Notes under the pieces: generated by a model
Seen by the model: only the letters and a program-made list of their open reading frames with translations
Told to the model about the DNA's origin: nothing
The model's database searches: none
Program-made: the position numbers and the translations under genes
Shown: piece after piece, positions 19,317 through 28,422 of the stretch
Position numbering within the stretch: position 1 is the stretch's first letter
Layout of the letters: each line of letters begins with the position of its first letter
Source: Paraburkholderia adhaesiva
GTDB taxonomy: Bacteria > Pseudomonadota > Gammaproteobacteria > Burkholderiales > Burkholderiaceae
Assembly (NCBI RefSeq): GCF_021390575.1
Contig: NZ_JAJEJQ010000001.1
Location: forward strand, 124,001 to 188,000
DNA length: 64,000 nt
Reading direction: 5' to 3'

Positions 19317-20114
19317 TCATTCGAGGCGCAGCCGCGCCATGTACGGCAGGTGATCGGAGAGCCAGGCGGTTTCCTGCGCGGGCTGGATCAGCTCGACGGG
19401 CTGCAGGCCGCGCACGAACATCTTGTCGAGTGCGAGTTGCGGCGAGAACGCCGGAAACGTGCGCGCGGGTTCGCCCAGCAGCGTCGCCACTTCGTGCATG
19501 CCGTGCTCGGCGAAGATCGGCACCGAGTCGTTGCGCCAGTCGTTGAAGTCGCCGGCGAGCACGAGCGGTCCTTGCGGCGCCTCCTTCGCGATCCAGTGCG
19601 CGATCCAGTTCATCTGCCGCAAGCGCGCGCTGCGTGTGAGCGCGAGGTGCGCGCAAAGCAGCGTGACCGACCGCGTGCCGACGTTCGCGCGCGCCACGAG
19701 CAGCCCGCGCCGCTCGAAACGGTGCGCGGAGATGTCCCAGCGTCCGCCGAGATCGAGTGGATGGGGTGAAAGGATGGCGTTGCCGTGCCGCCAGGACGGC
19801 TTGAACACGTTCGGGCCGAGCGCGATCTGGAGCTCACTCGCCTGGGCGATCTCGGTGGCCTGGCAGTGCCAGACGTCTTCGAGCGGATCGCCGAGTTGCG
19901 CGCCGAACGTCGACGCGAGCAACGGCTGCGGCAGGCGCCGCGCCATGGCTTCCTGGAGGAACCAGGCGTCGGCGTGGGTGGACTGGACCCATCGCCGCAT
20001 CGCCTGCCAGGCCTGGAAGCCTAGCGGCGAGCGGCCCTTGTGCAGGTTCCAGCTCACCGCAACGAAGTCGTTGAGGTGTGAGGTGTCGATGAGCGGTTCG
20101 TCGGGGTTTCTCAT
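19317..20114 (-). CDS. Endonuclease/exonuclease/phosphatase-family protein
   Basis: A 265-residue protein of the DNase I-like metal-dependent fold. Motifs in order: VAVSWNLHKG (Asn/His-containing beta strand, about 18-27), WFLQEAM (the metal-binding Glu), GDFNDWRNDSVP (catalytic Asp-x-Asn), and LSDHLPYMARLRL at the C-terminus (SDH). All catalytic elements are present. It has no signal peptide. The start ATG 20114 (MRNPDEPLIDTSHLND) sits far inside a longer open frame that overlaps the next gene and is not real. Members include nucleases, sphingomyelinases and phosphatases, so the substrate is unknown. Confidence 0.86.
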   Translation of the reverse strand: MRNPDEPLIDTSHLNDFVAVSWNLHKGRSPLGFQAWQAMRRWVQSTHADAWFLQEAMARRLPQPLLASTFGAQLGDPLEDVWHCQATEIAQASELQIALGPNVFKPSWRHGNAILSPHPLDLGGRWDISAHRFERRGLLVARANVGTRSVTLLCAHLALTRSARLRQMNWIAHWIAKEAPQGPLVLAGDFNDWRNDSVPIFAEHGMHEVATLLGEPARTFPAFSPQLALDKMFVRGLQPVELIQPAQETAWLSDHLPYMARLRLE

Positions 20115-20143
20115 GCGGGTGGTTCTCTCTGGCGCTCTGCGGC

Positions 20144-20653
20144 TTACGGTTGCGGCGGCGCGAGGCTTGCGCTGATCCGGTACGCAAGCGATGGATTCAT
20201 ATCGACGATTTGCCAGTTCACCGGCTCGTCCGGCGGGACGCGCAGCCCCGGATGGCTGGCGGCGATCCGGCGCGGCTGCGGCGGCAGCGCGCAACCTTCG
20301 GGCGTTTGCGACTGTACGTCGGATTCGAGCGTTTCCTGAGCGTCGATCGCGAGAATCGACTCGCTCGCATTCGCCTGCAGCGGCGAGACCGTCACGGTGC
20401 GCTGCAGGTCGATGCTGCCGCCTGGCTGGTCCTTGCATCCGATGTCGTGTGTGACAACGTGATGGTGGGTGTCCGTGCGCGCCTGGCCAACTGTGGTCGT
20501 ACCCTCGAACTGGTCGATCTGCTGGCCGTCGCGCAAAACATCGAGCGTCCATTTCACGACCGGTTGCGCCGTGTCCTGCGCGTGGGCGCAGACGGCGGCC
20601 GTCATGGCCGCCGCAAACAGCGAAGTGGCGAGGCTGTGCTTCCACAACATCAT
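20144..20653 (-). CDS. Secreted hypothetical protein (169 aa)
   Basis: A 169-residue exported protein. ATG 20653 (MMLWKHSLATSLFAAAMTAAVCAHAQDT) has GGAG eight bases upstream and opens a clean Sec signal peptide with likely cleavage after AHA (about residue 25). The mature part is soluble, with two Cys (in IGCKDQPGG and EGCALPPQP) that could form a disulfide in the periplasm. A TVTVSPLQANASESILAIDAQE stretch suggests beta structure. I do not recognise the family. It is 29 bases upstream of the endonuclease/phosphatase gene on the same strand and is likely co-transcribed. Confidence 0.7.
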   Translation of the reverse strand: MMLWKHSLATSLFAAAMTAAVCAHAQDTAQPVVKWTLDVLRDGQQIDQFEGTTTVGQARTDTHHHVVTHDIGCKDQPGGSIDLQRTVTVSPLQANASESILAIDAQETLESDVQSQTPEGCALPPQPRRIAASHPGLRVPPDEPVNWQIVDMNPSLAYRISASLAPPQP

Positions 20654-21116
20654 GTTGTTGACTCCGTGCGCGCAAGCCGCGTGAGTGGCGAAGGAATTCG
20701 TCAGCTGCGCGGCAGGATCGTTCTGACCTTCGATCCTATACCCGGTTCGCAATAGCCGGACCGACGCAGTTCTGTTCAGATTGGGGTGCGCTCCACAGGT
20801 TCAACCGCGACGTGTTGCACCATTGAAGCCGGATTGGCAACGAGTGTGCAACTTCCGGACGATCCGGGGCGTTTTTGTTGTCCGGCGAGCAACGGTGGCT
20901 CGCGTTTTATCGAGGCTGTTTTTCGATAGTGCGAGTGTAAGCTTCATTCCACGCCCGGCTCTCTGGAGGCCGGGCGCATCACCGATACCGAGCCGGGTCA
21001 CGGCGTACAATTTTTAAAGAAAGTGGCGGCGCGCGTTGCGCGCCATTACCAGGATCAAGCGGATCGCGGCGCCCGGTCGAAGTGGAATCCGGCGCCGCAG
21101 GGGCGGACGTGCAGAC
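20654..21116. other. Geneless divergent region
   Basis: About 460 bases between two divergent genes. It includes an AT-rich stretch near 20870-20950 and TTTTTAAAGAAAG just before 21025. No gene, RNA or clear operator was recognised. Confidence 0.35.
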
Positions 21117-22223
21117 ATGGATCAGATTGATTGCGTAGTCATCGGTGCGGGCGTCGTCGGACTGGCGGCTGCCCGCGCGCTTGCGGCGAAAGGGCGAGAG
21201 GTTATTGTGCTCGAAGCGGCCGAAGCCATCGGCACGGGCACCAGTTCGCGCAACAGCGAGGTCATTCACGCCGGTCTTTACTACCCGCGCGGCTCGCTGA
21301 AGGCGACGCTCTGCGTGCGCGGACGCGAAATGCTTTACGAGTACTGCGCGGCGCGCAACGTGGCGCACAAGCGCGCGGGCAAGCTGCTCGTCGCGACGGC
21401 GCCGAACCAGATCCCGCAGCTCGAAGCCATCCTCACGCGCGGCAAGGAAAACGGCGTGTTCGATCTCACGCGGATCAGCTCGAACGAGGCGCTCGAACTC
21501 GAGCCGGCGCTCGAATGCGTCGCGGCCGTGTATTCGCCCCAGACCGGCATCGTCGACAGCCATGCGCTGATGCTCGCCCTGCAGGGCGACGCCGAGCGTG
21601 ATGGCGCGGTGATTGCGCTCAGGTCGCCGGTCGAGGCGATCGACGCGACGCCGAACGGCTTCATCGTCAACGTGGGCGGCGAGGCGCCCACCACGGTGCG
21701 CGCGGCCAGCGTCATCAACAGCGCGGGCCTTCATGCGAACGCGCTCGCGCGGCGGATTCGCGGGCTCGACGCGCGCCACGTTCCGCCGCTCTATCTCGCG
21801 CGCGGCAATTACTTCAGCGTGTCGACGCGCGTGCCGTTTTCGCGCCTCATTTACCCGATGCCGAACGAGGCCGGGCTCGGCGTTCACCTCACGCTCGACC
21901 TGGGCGGCCAGGGGCGCTTTGGTCCGGACGTCGAGTGGATCGATTCGATCGACTACGACGTCGATCCGCATCGCGCCGACGCGTTCTACGCGCAGATCCG
22001 CAGCTATTGGCCCGCGCTACCGGACGGCGCGCTGCAGCCGGCCTACGCCGGCATCCGGCCGAAACTTTCGGGTCCCGGTGAGCCCGCCGCCGATTTCATG
22101 ATCCAGGGCGCCGCCGCGCATGGCGTGCGTGGGCTCGTGAATCTGTTCGGGATCGAATCGCCCGGGCTCACGGCCTCGCTCGCCATCGCCCAGCGCGTGT
22201 GCGAGCTGGCCGGGGCTGGTTGA
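21117..22223 (+). CDS. FAD-dependent oxidoreductase, L-2-hydroxyglutarate oxidase (LhgO)-like
   Basis: A 368-residue DAO-superfamily flavoprotein starting [22 protein letters not shown] at ATG 21117. A 27-codon longer frame is open but lacks homology. The N-terminal dinucleotide fold is [13 protein letters not shown], followed by [26 protein letters not shown], a signature of the LhgO/YgaF branch. The C-terminal FAD contact is [18 protein letters not shown] and [20 protein letters not shown]. LhgO enzymes oxidise L-2-hydroxyglutarate to 2-oxoglutarate with membrane electron carriers. Close relatives act on other 2-hydroxyacids, so the exact substrate is inferred. It is monocistronic. Confidence 0.85.
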   Translation: MDQIDCVVIGAGVVGLAAARALAAKGREVIVLEAAEAIGTGTSSRNSEVIHAGLYYPRGSLKATLCVRGREMLYEYCAARNVAHKRAGKLLVATAPNQIPQLEAILTRGKENGVFDLTRISSNEALELEPALECVAAVYSPQTGIVDSHALMLALQGDAERDGAVIALRSPVEAIDATPNGFIVNVGGEAPTTVRAASVINSAGLHANALARRIRGLDARHVPPLYLARGNYFSVSTRVPFSRLIYPMPNEAGLGVHLTLDLGGQGRFGPDVEWIDSIDYDVDPHRADAFYAQIRSYWPALPDGALQPAYAGIRPKLSGPGEPAADFMIQGAAAHGVRGLVNLFGIESPGLTASLAIAQRVCELAGAG

Positions 22224-22477
22224 GCGCGATTTTGGGCACCGGCAATGTTGCTTCGGCCGATTCGCGTCGCGCGGTACCGAACGCGGCTGTCGCGTCCCGC
22301 GTCGCCTGACCGCCATCGCTGACCCGTTCAATCAGCATCGATGTTTCGTGCGCACGCATCCACAATGCGACTTGTCTATACCCGGAATTGCGGCTGTATT
22401 GCGCATCCGTTCGTTGCTATGCTTGCTTCGCGCCGTCGTAAGAACGGTGTTTAGCCCTACATACTGGAGTGAGTTAG

Positions 22478-22789
22478 ATGAAAACGTCCCGCCGCAGCTT
22501 TCTGATCACGAGCATTGGCGTCGCAACGACCGTCGCCCTGTCCCGTCAGGCTTTCGCCGATGCACCGAAGCTCAGCGAATCCGATCCCACGGCCATGGCA
22601 CTTGGCTACAGGGCTGACGCCACGAAGGTCGACAAGGCGAAGTTTGCAAAGTACGTCGCCGGTCAGACCTGCAGCAACTGCCAGTTCTTCCAGGGAAAGC
22701 CCACCGACGCCTGGGCGCCATGCGCGATGTTCGCCGGCAAGGAGGTTTCAGCCAAGGGCTGGTGCGGCGCCTACGCAAAGAAGGCATAA
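22478..22789 (+). CDS. High-potential iron-sulfur protein (HiPIP)
   Basis: A 103-residue periplasmic electron carrier. The N-terminus MKTSRRSFLITSIGVATTVAL is a twin-arginine signal with a likely cut after AFA (about residue 27). The mature domain has four cysteines at 65, 68, 82 and 96 (QTCSNCQF, WAPCAMF, GWCGAY), the HiPIP ligand spacing for one [4Fe-4S] cluster. HiPIPs shuttle electrons between the bc1 complex and terminal oxidases or reaction centres. GGAG precedes the ATG by about nine bases. It stands alone; the convergent amidase gene ends 75 bases downstream. Confidence 0.95.
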   Translation: MKTSRRSFLITSIGVATTVALSRQAFADAPKLSESDPTAMALGYRADATKVDKAKFAKYVAGQTCSNCQFFQGKPTDAWAPCAMFAGKEVSAKGWCGAYAKKA

Positions 22790-22864
22790 GCGCTTTTTCG
22801 CACGCTTTTCCGCGGTTTCGCCGCGCAGCTGTCGCGCGAACGCCTCCGCGCATCAACGCATCGA

Positions 22865-24394
22865 TCAGACGCGCGGCATCGCGCGGCGCGCCTGCAGCAA
22901 TGGCGGGCGCCGTCCAAACCACGGCCGCGCCGCCTCCAGTTGCGCCGCGAGGCGCAACAGCAACGCATCCTCACCGTCGCGCGCGGCGAACTGCACACCG
23001 ATCGGCAGTCCGCGCGAACTCCACGCGAGCGGCACCGACATCGACGGCTGGCCCGTCATGTTGAACAGCTCGGTGCAGCCCGCCCAGGCGAACGCCTTGT
23101 TCGACGCCTCAGTCAGCATCTTGCGCATCAGCACCTCCATCGGCATCGCCGTGACGGCACGCATCTGCATGCGCTCGGTCAGCGACGGCTTCAACTCACC
23201 GATCTTCACGGGCGCCGCAGCGAGTGTCGCGCACAGGATCACGTCGTAGCGCGTCATGAGGTCGGCGAGCTGCGCCGTGACGCGCTGCTGAAAGTCCAGC
23301 GCGCCGGGCAGCGCACTTTTGCCGAGCTTGCGGCCGATATGCCCCATCGCCCACGTCGCAATTTCGAAGTCACGGCGGCGCGGCGGCGTGCCGGTGATGT
23401 CGTCGGCGTGGAGCACGGATTGCTCGGCGATCGACGACCACAGCATCAGAAACGCCTCGCGTGCCGCAGCGAAATCGATCGACAGCGTCACCGGCTCCAC
23501 CCGGTGACCGAGCGACGCGACGAGCGCAGCCGCGTCTTCGACGGCGCCCCGCACCTCGGGCGAAAGCGAGAACGCGAACATCGGATCGGTGACGAGCGCG
23601 ATGTCAAGCGGCTTCGCGCTGTCGAGTGTCTCGCGTGCCGCCGAGAGGAACGTGCCCGGCGCGCCGGGCATGAGGTCAGGGTCGCCTGCAATCAGGTCTA
23701 GCATCAGCGCGCTGTCACGCACGCTGCGCGAGACCGCCAGATCGACGCCCAGTGCACCGGGCGACGGCTCGACGTTCGAGGGCGGCTGACGCGAGCGCGA
23801 CGGCTTCAGGCCGAACAGGCCGCAGCAAGACGCCGGAATGCGGATCGAACCGCCGCCGTCCGAAGCATGGGCGAGCGGCACGACGCCCGCGGCGACCACT
23901 GCTGCCGCGCCGCCGCTCGATCCGCCGGGCGTGTGGTCCAGGTTCCAGGGATTGCGGCACGCGCCGAAGAGTTCAGGCTCCGTGTACGGCATCTGGCCCA
24001 GTTCTGAGGCGCTGGTCTTGCCGAAGATGTTGAGTCCCGCCGCGCGGAAGCGTTTGATGACCGGAGCGTCGTCGGCGGGGACGTAGTGGCGGTAGTGGCG
24101 GCTGCCGAGCGTCATACGCAGCCCCGCCACCGCCGCACCCAGATCTTTCACGAGGAAGGGCACGCCTGCGAGCGGGCCCTGGGTCAGTGCGTCGGCGTCG
24201 TTGCCGCCCGCCTCGATCCGCAGCGCGCGGCGGCGCGCCGCGTCGTAGTCCTTCAGCACGATCGCGTTGATCGCGGGATTGGCGGCCTCCGCGCGCTCGA
24301 TCGCCGTATCGAGCAGTTCGCGCGGGCTCACGTCGCCACGCTTCACGAGTTCGGCAAGGCCGATGGCGTCGTACTCCAGATAGTCGGTCTGCAA
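22865..24394 (-). CDS. Amidase signature-family hydrolase
   Basis: A 509-residue amidase. The Ser-cisSer-Lys triad is intact: Lys in VPFLVKDLGAAVAG (about residue 83), cis-Ser in TPGGSSGGAAAVVAAG and nucleophile Ser in ASDGGGSIRIPAS. The start is TTG 24394 (MQTDYLEYDAIGLAEL), supported by AGGAGG seven bases upstream; no good ATG is near. It cleaves an amide bond in the cytosol. The subgroup resembles 6-aminohexanoate-cyclic-dimer hydrolase-like enzymes in the GLRMTLGSRHYRHYVPADD stretch, but the natural substrate is unknown. The dienelactone hydrolase gene, whose start is some 800 bases upstream, reads in the same direction. Confidence 0.92.
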   Translation of the reverse strand: MQTDYLEYDAIGLAELVKRGDVSPRELLDTAIERAEAANPAINAIVLKDYDAARRRALRIEAGGNDADALTQGPLAGVPFLVKDLGAAVAGLRMTLGSRHYRHYVPADDAPVIKRFRAAGLNIFGKTSASELGQMPYTEPELFGACRNPWNLDHTPGGSSGGAAAVVAAGVVPLAHASDGGGSIRIPASCCGLFGLKPSRSRQPPSNVEPSPGALGVDLAVSRSVRDSALMLDLIAGDPDLMPGAPGTFLSAARETLDSAKPLDIALVTDPMFAFSLSPEVRGAVEDAAALVASLGHRVEPVTLSIDFAAAREAFLMLWSSIAEQSVLHADDITGTPPRRRDFEIATWAMGHIGRKLGKSALPGALDFQQRVTAQLADLMTRYDVILCATLAAAPVKIGELKPSLTERMQMRAVTAMPMEVLMRKMLTEASNKAFAWAGCTELFNMTGQPSMSVPLAWSSRGLPIGVQFAARDGEDALLLRLAAQLEAARPWFGRRPPLLQARRAMPRV

Positions 24395-24501
24395 GGTGAG
24401 GCCTCCTGCTCCAGAAGATGCGTGACAGTGAATGTGACGCTCGTGCGAGCGTCGTGCTTGCTTTGCGCTCGCGGGTGATGCCGCCGAGCCGCTTTCAGGA
24501 C

Positions 24502-25200
24502 TTACAGATGCTCTGCGAGGAAAGCCAGCGTACGCCCGTGTGCGAGCGCCGAAGCATGCTGGTTGTACGAAGCGCGCACCGAGCAGTTGAAACCGTGTTC
24601 GGCTTTCGGGTACAGATGGAATTCGGCGTTGTTGCGGCCCGCGAAACTCGCCTTCACCTGATCGACGGCGTCGAGCGGAATGGCGTGATCGAGTTCGGCG
24701 TAGTGAAACTGGATCGGCACAGTGACCTTGCCGGCGACGTCGAGCGCGTTCTGAATGCCGCCGCCATAGTACGAAACGGCGGCGTCGAGTGCGCCTTCCG
24801 CCGCTGCGAGATAAGCGAGGCGGCCGCCGAAGCAGTAGCCGATCGCGGCGACCTTACCCGTGCATTCGGGCAACTTGCGCAGCACGGCAGCCGTCGCGGC
24901 GATGTCTTGCGCCGCGAGCTTCGGGTCGGTTTTCTGCAGCAGTTCGATGCCCTTGTCGCGGTCCGCGCCGACGTAGTCCAGTTCGACGCGCGGCTGCGTG
25001 CGCCAGAAGACGTCCGGCGCGATGGCGACGTAACCATCGAGTGCGTACTGCTCGACGACGTCGCGGATATGACCGTTGACGCCAAAAATCTCCTGCACGA
25101 TGACGATGCCCGGACCCTTGCCGCCCTTGGGCAGTGCAAGGTAGCCGCCGAAGCTGTCGTTGCCGGCGGGAATGTCGATCCATCGAGTCGAAACGCTCAT
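24502..25200 (-). CDS. Dienelactone hydrolase-family protein
   Basis: A 232-residue alpha/beta hydrolase beginning MSVSTRWIDIPAGNDSFGGY at ATG 25200, with AAGGAGAACAGC upstream. The triad of the family is present: Cys 123 in AIGYCFGGRLAY, Asp 171 in YAELDHAIPLD and His 202 in PKAEHGFNC. The supporting Glu is in VQEIFGVNGH. Carboxymethylenebutenolidase itself opens dienelactones in chlorocatechol breakdown; most family members have other, unknown substrates. No catechol-degradation genes are adjacent. The open frame continues about 40 codons upstream without homology and was excluded. Confidence 0.92.
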   Translation of the reverse strand: MSVSTRWIDIPAGNDSFGGYLALPKGGKGPGIVIVQEIFGVNGHIRDVVEQYALDGYVAIAPDVFWRTQPRVELDYVGADRDKGIELLQKTDPKLAAQDIAATAAVLRKLPECTGKVAAIGYCFGGRLAYLAAAEGALDAAVSYYGGGIQNALDVAGKVTVPIQFHYAELDHAIPLDAVDQVKASFAGRNNAEFHLYPKAEHGFNCSVRASYNQHASALAHGRTLAFLAEHL

Positions 25201-25785
25201 GCTGTTCTCCTTACTATTCAGACTGCGTTGTTGCGTATTTTGGGGGCCAGTTTGCCACACGTGCCCATTGGCTTGCAGCGCGCTGCATGCCCGACGACGG
25301 TTCGTGCTCCGATCGTATATGTGTCGCATGTAGTTTTAATAGAGCACTTAATTGAATTGGCAATGAACCCATTCAATGGGCTTTCACTTAAACCCAGAAA
25401 GCGTGACACGCGGTCGCGCCACTACTTTTTTATCCCAAAATGGATGGCGCAAAGCTTCAGGAAGGCTTTCCGGGAGATTGCGTATGTCGTTCCAGATCAC
25501 TGAAAATACAAGGAAAAAACCTATTGGGCAGAGTTGCGAGTCGACACGGTACAAAGCCTATTGGTACTCGTACCAATATCTGAAAAAAGTCGCCCCAATT
25601 AATTTGATCACCTACACTTGCGCGCAAGTATGACCGGGCCGTCCGCCATAAACGGATTCACCGGCATGCTGGCCAGGTGCATCAAGGATGCATCCGGCGT
25701 GGTCGTCCGAACGGGGAGCGACACGTACGGGGCGCGGGAGCACAGGGCGATTACGTCGCTTTTGGGTACGAAACTGGAGACTTAC
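25201..25785. other. AT-rich geneless region with an operator-like repeat
   Basis: About 585 bases between divergent genes, clearly AT-richer than its surroundings from 25320 to 25620. It contains the 9-2-9 inverted repeat described separately. Short frames in it have no ribosome-binding sites. Confidence 0.4.
25559..25578. promoter_or_regulatory. Perfect inverted repeat TATTGGTAC-TC-GTACCAATA
   Basis: Nine-base arms at 25559-25567 and 25570-25578 with a two-base spacer, in the AT-rich stretch 210 bases before the amino-acid-binding protein gene. The GGTAC-N2-GTACC core fits a GntR/FadR-like dimer site; the regulator is not adjacent. Confidence 0.5.
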
Positions 25786-26931
25786 ATGACTATCAAGCTT
25801 CAAAAGCTGTTGCCGATTAGCGCTGCGGCCATGCTGTTTGCGACCTTCGCATCGGCAGCCAGCGCGGACGTAGTGGTCAAGATCGGCCACGTCGCTCCGT
25901 TGACGGGTCAAATTGCCCACCTCGGCAAAGACAACGAAGATGGTGCACGCCTCGCCGTCGAGGAAATCAACGCCAAGGGTCTCACGATCGGCGGCCAGAA
26001 GGTCACGCTGCAGCTCGACGCTCAGGACGACGCAGCCGACCCGCGCCAGGCCACCCAGGTCGCGCAGAAGCTCGTCGACGACAAGGTCGTTGCAGTGGTC
26101 GGCCACCTGAATTCGGGTACGTCGATCCCGGCTTCGAAGATCTATAGCGATGCAGGCATCGTGCAGATCTCGCCGTCGGCAACGAACCCGGCCTACACGC
26201 AGCAAGGCTTCAAGACGACCTACCGCGTCGTCGCGACCGATGCGCAGCAAGGCCCGGCACTCGCCAACTACGCGTCCAAGACCATGAACCTGAAGAGCGT
26301 CGCGATCGTCGACGACTCGACGGCTTATGGCCAGGGTCTCGCGAACGAATTCGAGAAGACCGCCAAGTCGCTCGGCATGAAGGTTCTGTCGCACGACGCG
26401 ACGAACGACAAGGCCGTGGACTTCCGCGCAATTCTCACGAAGATCAAGGGTGAAAACCCCGACGCGATCATGTACGGCGGCATGGACGCCACGGGCGGCC
26501 CGTTCGCGAAGCAAGCGAAGCAGCTTGGCCTGCGCGCGAAGGTGCTCGCGGGTGACGGCGTCTGTACCGACAAGCTGTCCGACCTGGCCGGCGACGCAAC
26601 CGACAACATCGTGTGCTCGGAAGCCGGCATGGCGCTCGAAAAGATGCCGGGCGGCAAGGAGTTCGAAGCCAAGTTCGAGAAGCGCTTCGGCCAGCCGATC
26701 CAGATCTACGCACCGTTCACGTATGACGCCGTGTACATCATCGTCGATGCGATGAAGCGTGCGAATTCGACCGAACCGGCGAAGATCCTCGCTGCAATGC
26801 CGACGACCGACTACAAGGGCGTGATCGGTGAGACGACCTTCGATGCGAAGGGCGACCTCAAGCACGGCGTGATCTCGCTGTACGACTACAAGGGTGGCAA
26901 GAAGACCCTGCTCGACGTCGTCAAGATGTAA
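25786..26931 (+). CDS. Branched-chain amino acid ABC transporter substrate-binding protein
   Basis: A 381-residue periplasmic type I binding protein of the LivJ/LivK group, starting MTIKLQKLLPISAAAMLFATFASAASADVVVK at ATG 25786 (GGAGA upstream). The signal peptide is cleaved after ASA (about residue 27). Motifs: IGHVAPLTGQIAHLGKDNEDGARLAVEEIN, VVAVVGHLNSGTSIPASKIY and VAIVDDSTAYGQGLANEFEK, all typical of Peripla_BP_6. No permease or ATPase genes are adjacent, so it is an orphan that must use components encoded elsewhere. A terminator follows closely. The codon usage is strongly biased (highly expressed style). Confidence 0.94.
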   Translation: MTIKLQKLLPISAAAMLFATFASAASADVVVKIGHVAPLTGQIAHLGKDNEDGARLAVEEINAKGLTIGGQKVTLQLDAQDDAADPRQATQVAQKLVDDKVVAVVGHLNSGTSIPASKIYSDAGIVQISPSATNPAYTQQGFKTTYRVVATDAQQGPALANYASKTMNLKSVAIVDDSTAYGQGLANEFEKTAKSLGMKVLSHDATNDKAVDFRAILTKIKGENPDAIMYGGMDATGGPFAKQAKQLGLRAKVLAGDGVCTDKLSDLAGDATDNIVCSEAGMALEKMPGGKEFEAKFEKRFGQPIQIYAPFTYDAVYIIVDAMKRANSTEPAKILAAMPTTDYKGVIGETTFDAKGDLKHGVISLYDYKGGKKTLLDVVKM

Positions 26932-26957
26932 TTCGACAACCGCGCAAGCGGTGTAAA

Positions 26958-26989
26958 AAAGGCACGCGGACGAAAGTCCGCGTGCCTTT
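26958..26989 (+). terminator. Intrinsic terminator after the amino-acid-binding protein gene
   Basis: AAAGGCACGCGGAC (26958-26971), loop GAAA, GTCCGCGTGCCTTT (26976-26989), then TATCTTTTT. It also lies just past the end of the leftward MFS gene and may serve both. Confidence 0.93.
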
Positions 26990-27018
26990 ATCTTTTTCGT
27001 GGCACCGAGTGCCGGGTT

Positions 27019-28239
27019 TCAGATGCCGAGGCGTTGCAGCACCTTGGGCGCGGCCCAGGCGATGAGCGCGCAGCAGAGCGCCACGACAGCCAGTCCGATG
27101 GTGAGATTCGTCACCTGCGTGATGGCGCCGATCACGACCGGGCCGAAGAGCAGGCCGAAATACGCAATGCCCGCGACGTGTGCGAGCCCTTCGGCGGCGT
27201 GGATGCCCTTCACGCGCGCGGCGGCCGCGAACAGCACGGGCATCATGTTCGCAAGACCGAGGCCCATCAGCGTGAAGCCCGCGAGCGCGGAGAACGCGAA
27301 CGGCAGGACGAGCGCGCCGATCATACCGGCGAACGCGAGCGACGCGCTCGCCATCAGGAGCTGCGGCGCGCCGAAGCGTTTGCGCACGACATCGCCGGCG
27401 AAACGCGCCGCCGCCATGCCGCCAGAGAACGCTGCATACGCTGCGCTCGCGAGCGCGGGCGTGGACAACACGACGTCGCGCATGTAGACGGTCGCCCAGT
27501 CGTACATCGCGCCTTCGGCGATCAGGGCGATGAGCGCGATGCCGCCGAGCGCCCAGAGCGCGGGCGTGCGCCAGCGGTTGCCGGTCCGCGCATGCTCGCC
27601 GTGGGTCGGGTGCGGCACGTGCGGCAGCACGGCGGGGCACGACGCAACGAGCACAATCGCCGAAAGCGCAGAAGCGAGCACGAGATGCACCGCGGGCGCC
27701 ATGCCACGCGCGAGCAGGGCGCCGCCGATCGCGGCGCCCGCCATGCCGCCGAGGCTGAACATGCCGTGCAGCGACGACATGATCGGCCGGTCGAGCGCCT
27801 CTTCGACGACGCTGGCTTCGGCGTTCATCGCGACGTCGAGTGTCGCCATGCCTCCGCCGAACAGGGCCAGCACGGGAAGCAGCATCCAGAACGACGGCAC
27901 CACGAGGATCAGCGCGCCGCACACCGACATCGTGAGGCCGCCCGCGAGACACGCGCGGCGCGTGCCGACGCGTGCGATCCAGCCGCCGATCGTCGTCATC
28001 GCGGCGATCGATCCGCCCGCGACGGCGAAGAGCGCGCAGGACAGCAGCGCGGGACTCAGGTGGAAGCGATCGCGCACGGTGGGCACGTGCACCCCCCAGG
28101 ACGCGTACATCATCCCGGCGATGAAGAAGAGCGCCATGGTGGCGAGCCGGGCGCGCTGGCGCGTCGCTTTGGGCAGGGCGCGATGGGCGGCCGCTGGGGA
28201 GTGCGTGGCGACGGCAGGGTCGAGTGCAGGGTCGGACAC
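27019..28239 (-). CDS. MFS transporter
   Basis: A 12-helix major facilitator of the small FucP/YbjJ-like branch. The first helix is ATMALFFIAGMMYASWGVHVPTV. Loop 2-3 carries GGWIARVGTRRAC. The domain-linking region has MNAEASVVEEALDRPIMSSLHGMFSLGGMAGA, seen in YbjJ-type proteins. GTG 28239 (about 406 residues, VSDPALDPAVATHSP) was taken as the start by length. The frame stays open to a GTG at 28314 and neither has a strong ribosome-binding site, so the first ~60 residues are uncertain. The substrate is unknown; YbjJ-like carriers are often listed as sugar or drug exporters. The HugZ-like gene diverges from it. Confidence 0.85.
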   Translation of the reverse strand: MSDPALDPAVATHSPAAAHRALPKATRQRARLATMALFFIAGMMYASWGVHVPTVRDRFHLSPALLSCALFAVAGGSIAAMTTIGGWIARVGTRRACLAGGLTMSVCGALILVVPSFWMLLPVLALFGGGMATLDVAMNAEASVVEEALDRPIMSSLHGMFSLGGMAGAAIGGALLARGMAPAVHLVLASALSAIVLVASCPAVLPHVPHPTHGEHARTGNRWRTPALWALGGIALIALIAEGAMYDWATVYMRDVVLSTPALASAAYAAFSGGMAAARFAGDVVRKRFGAPQLLMASASLAFAGMIGALVLPFAFSALAGFTLMGLGLANMMPVLFAAAARVKGIHAAEGLAHVAGIAYFGLLFGPVVIGAITQVTNLTIGLAVVALCCALIAWAAPKVLQRLGI

Positions 28240-28422
28240 GGAGAATTCCCGGAAGGAGGTAAAAAGAGGAAGGTTTCTGAAAGTAAACGCCGATTCTAAC
28301 GAACGTTGCGACACCTCGCCGCACTACGACCCGCGCCTCACTAATAACAGGACGCACGGCGCATAGTGTCGGAGACGCTAATATCACGACATGACAGAAT
28401 CCGCCTGGCTCGAGGACGCACC

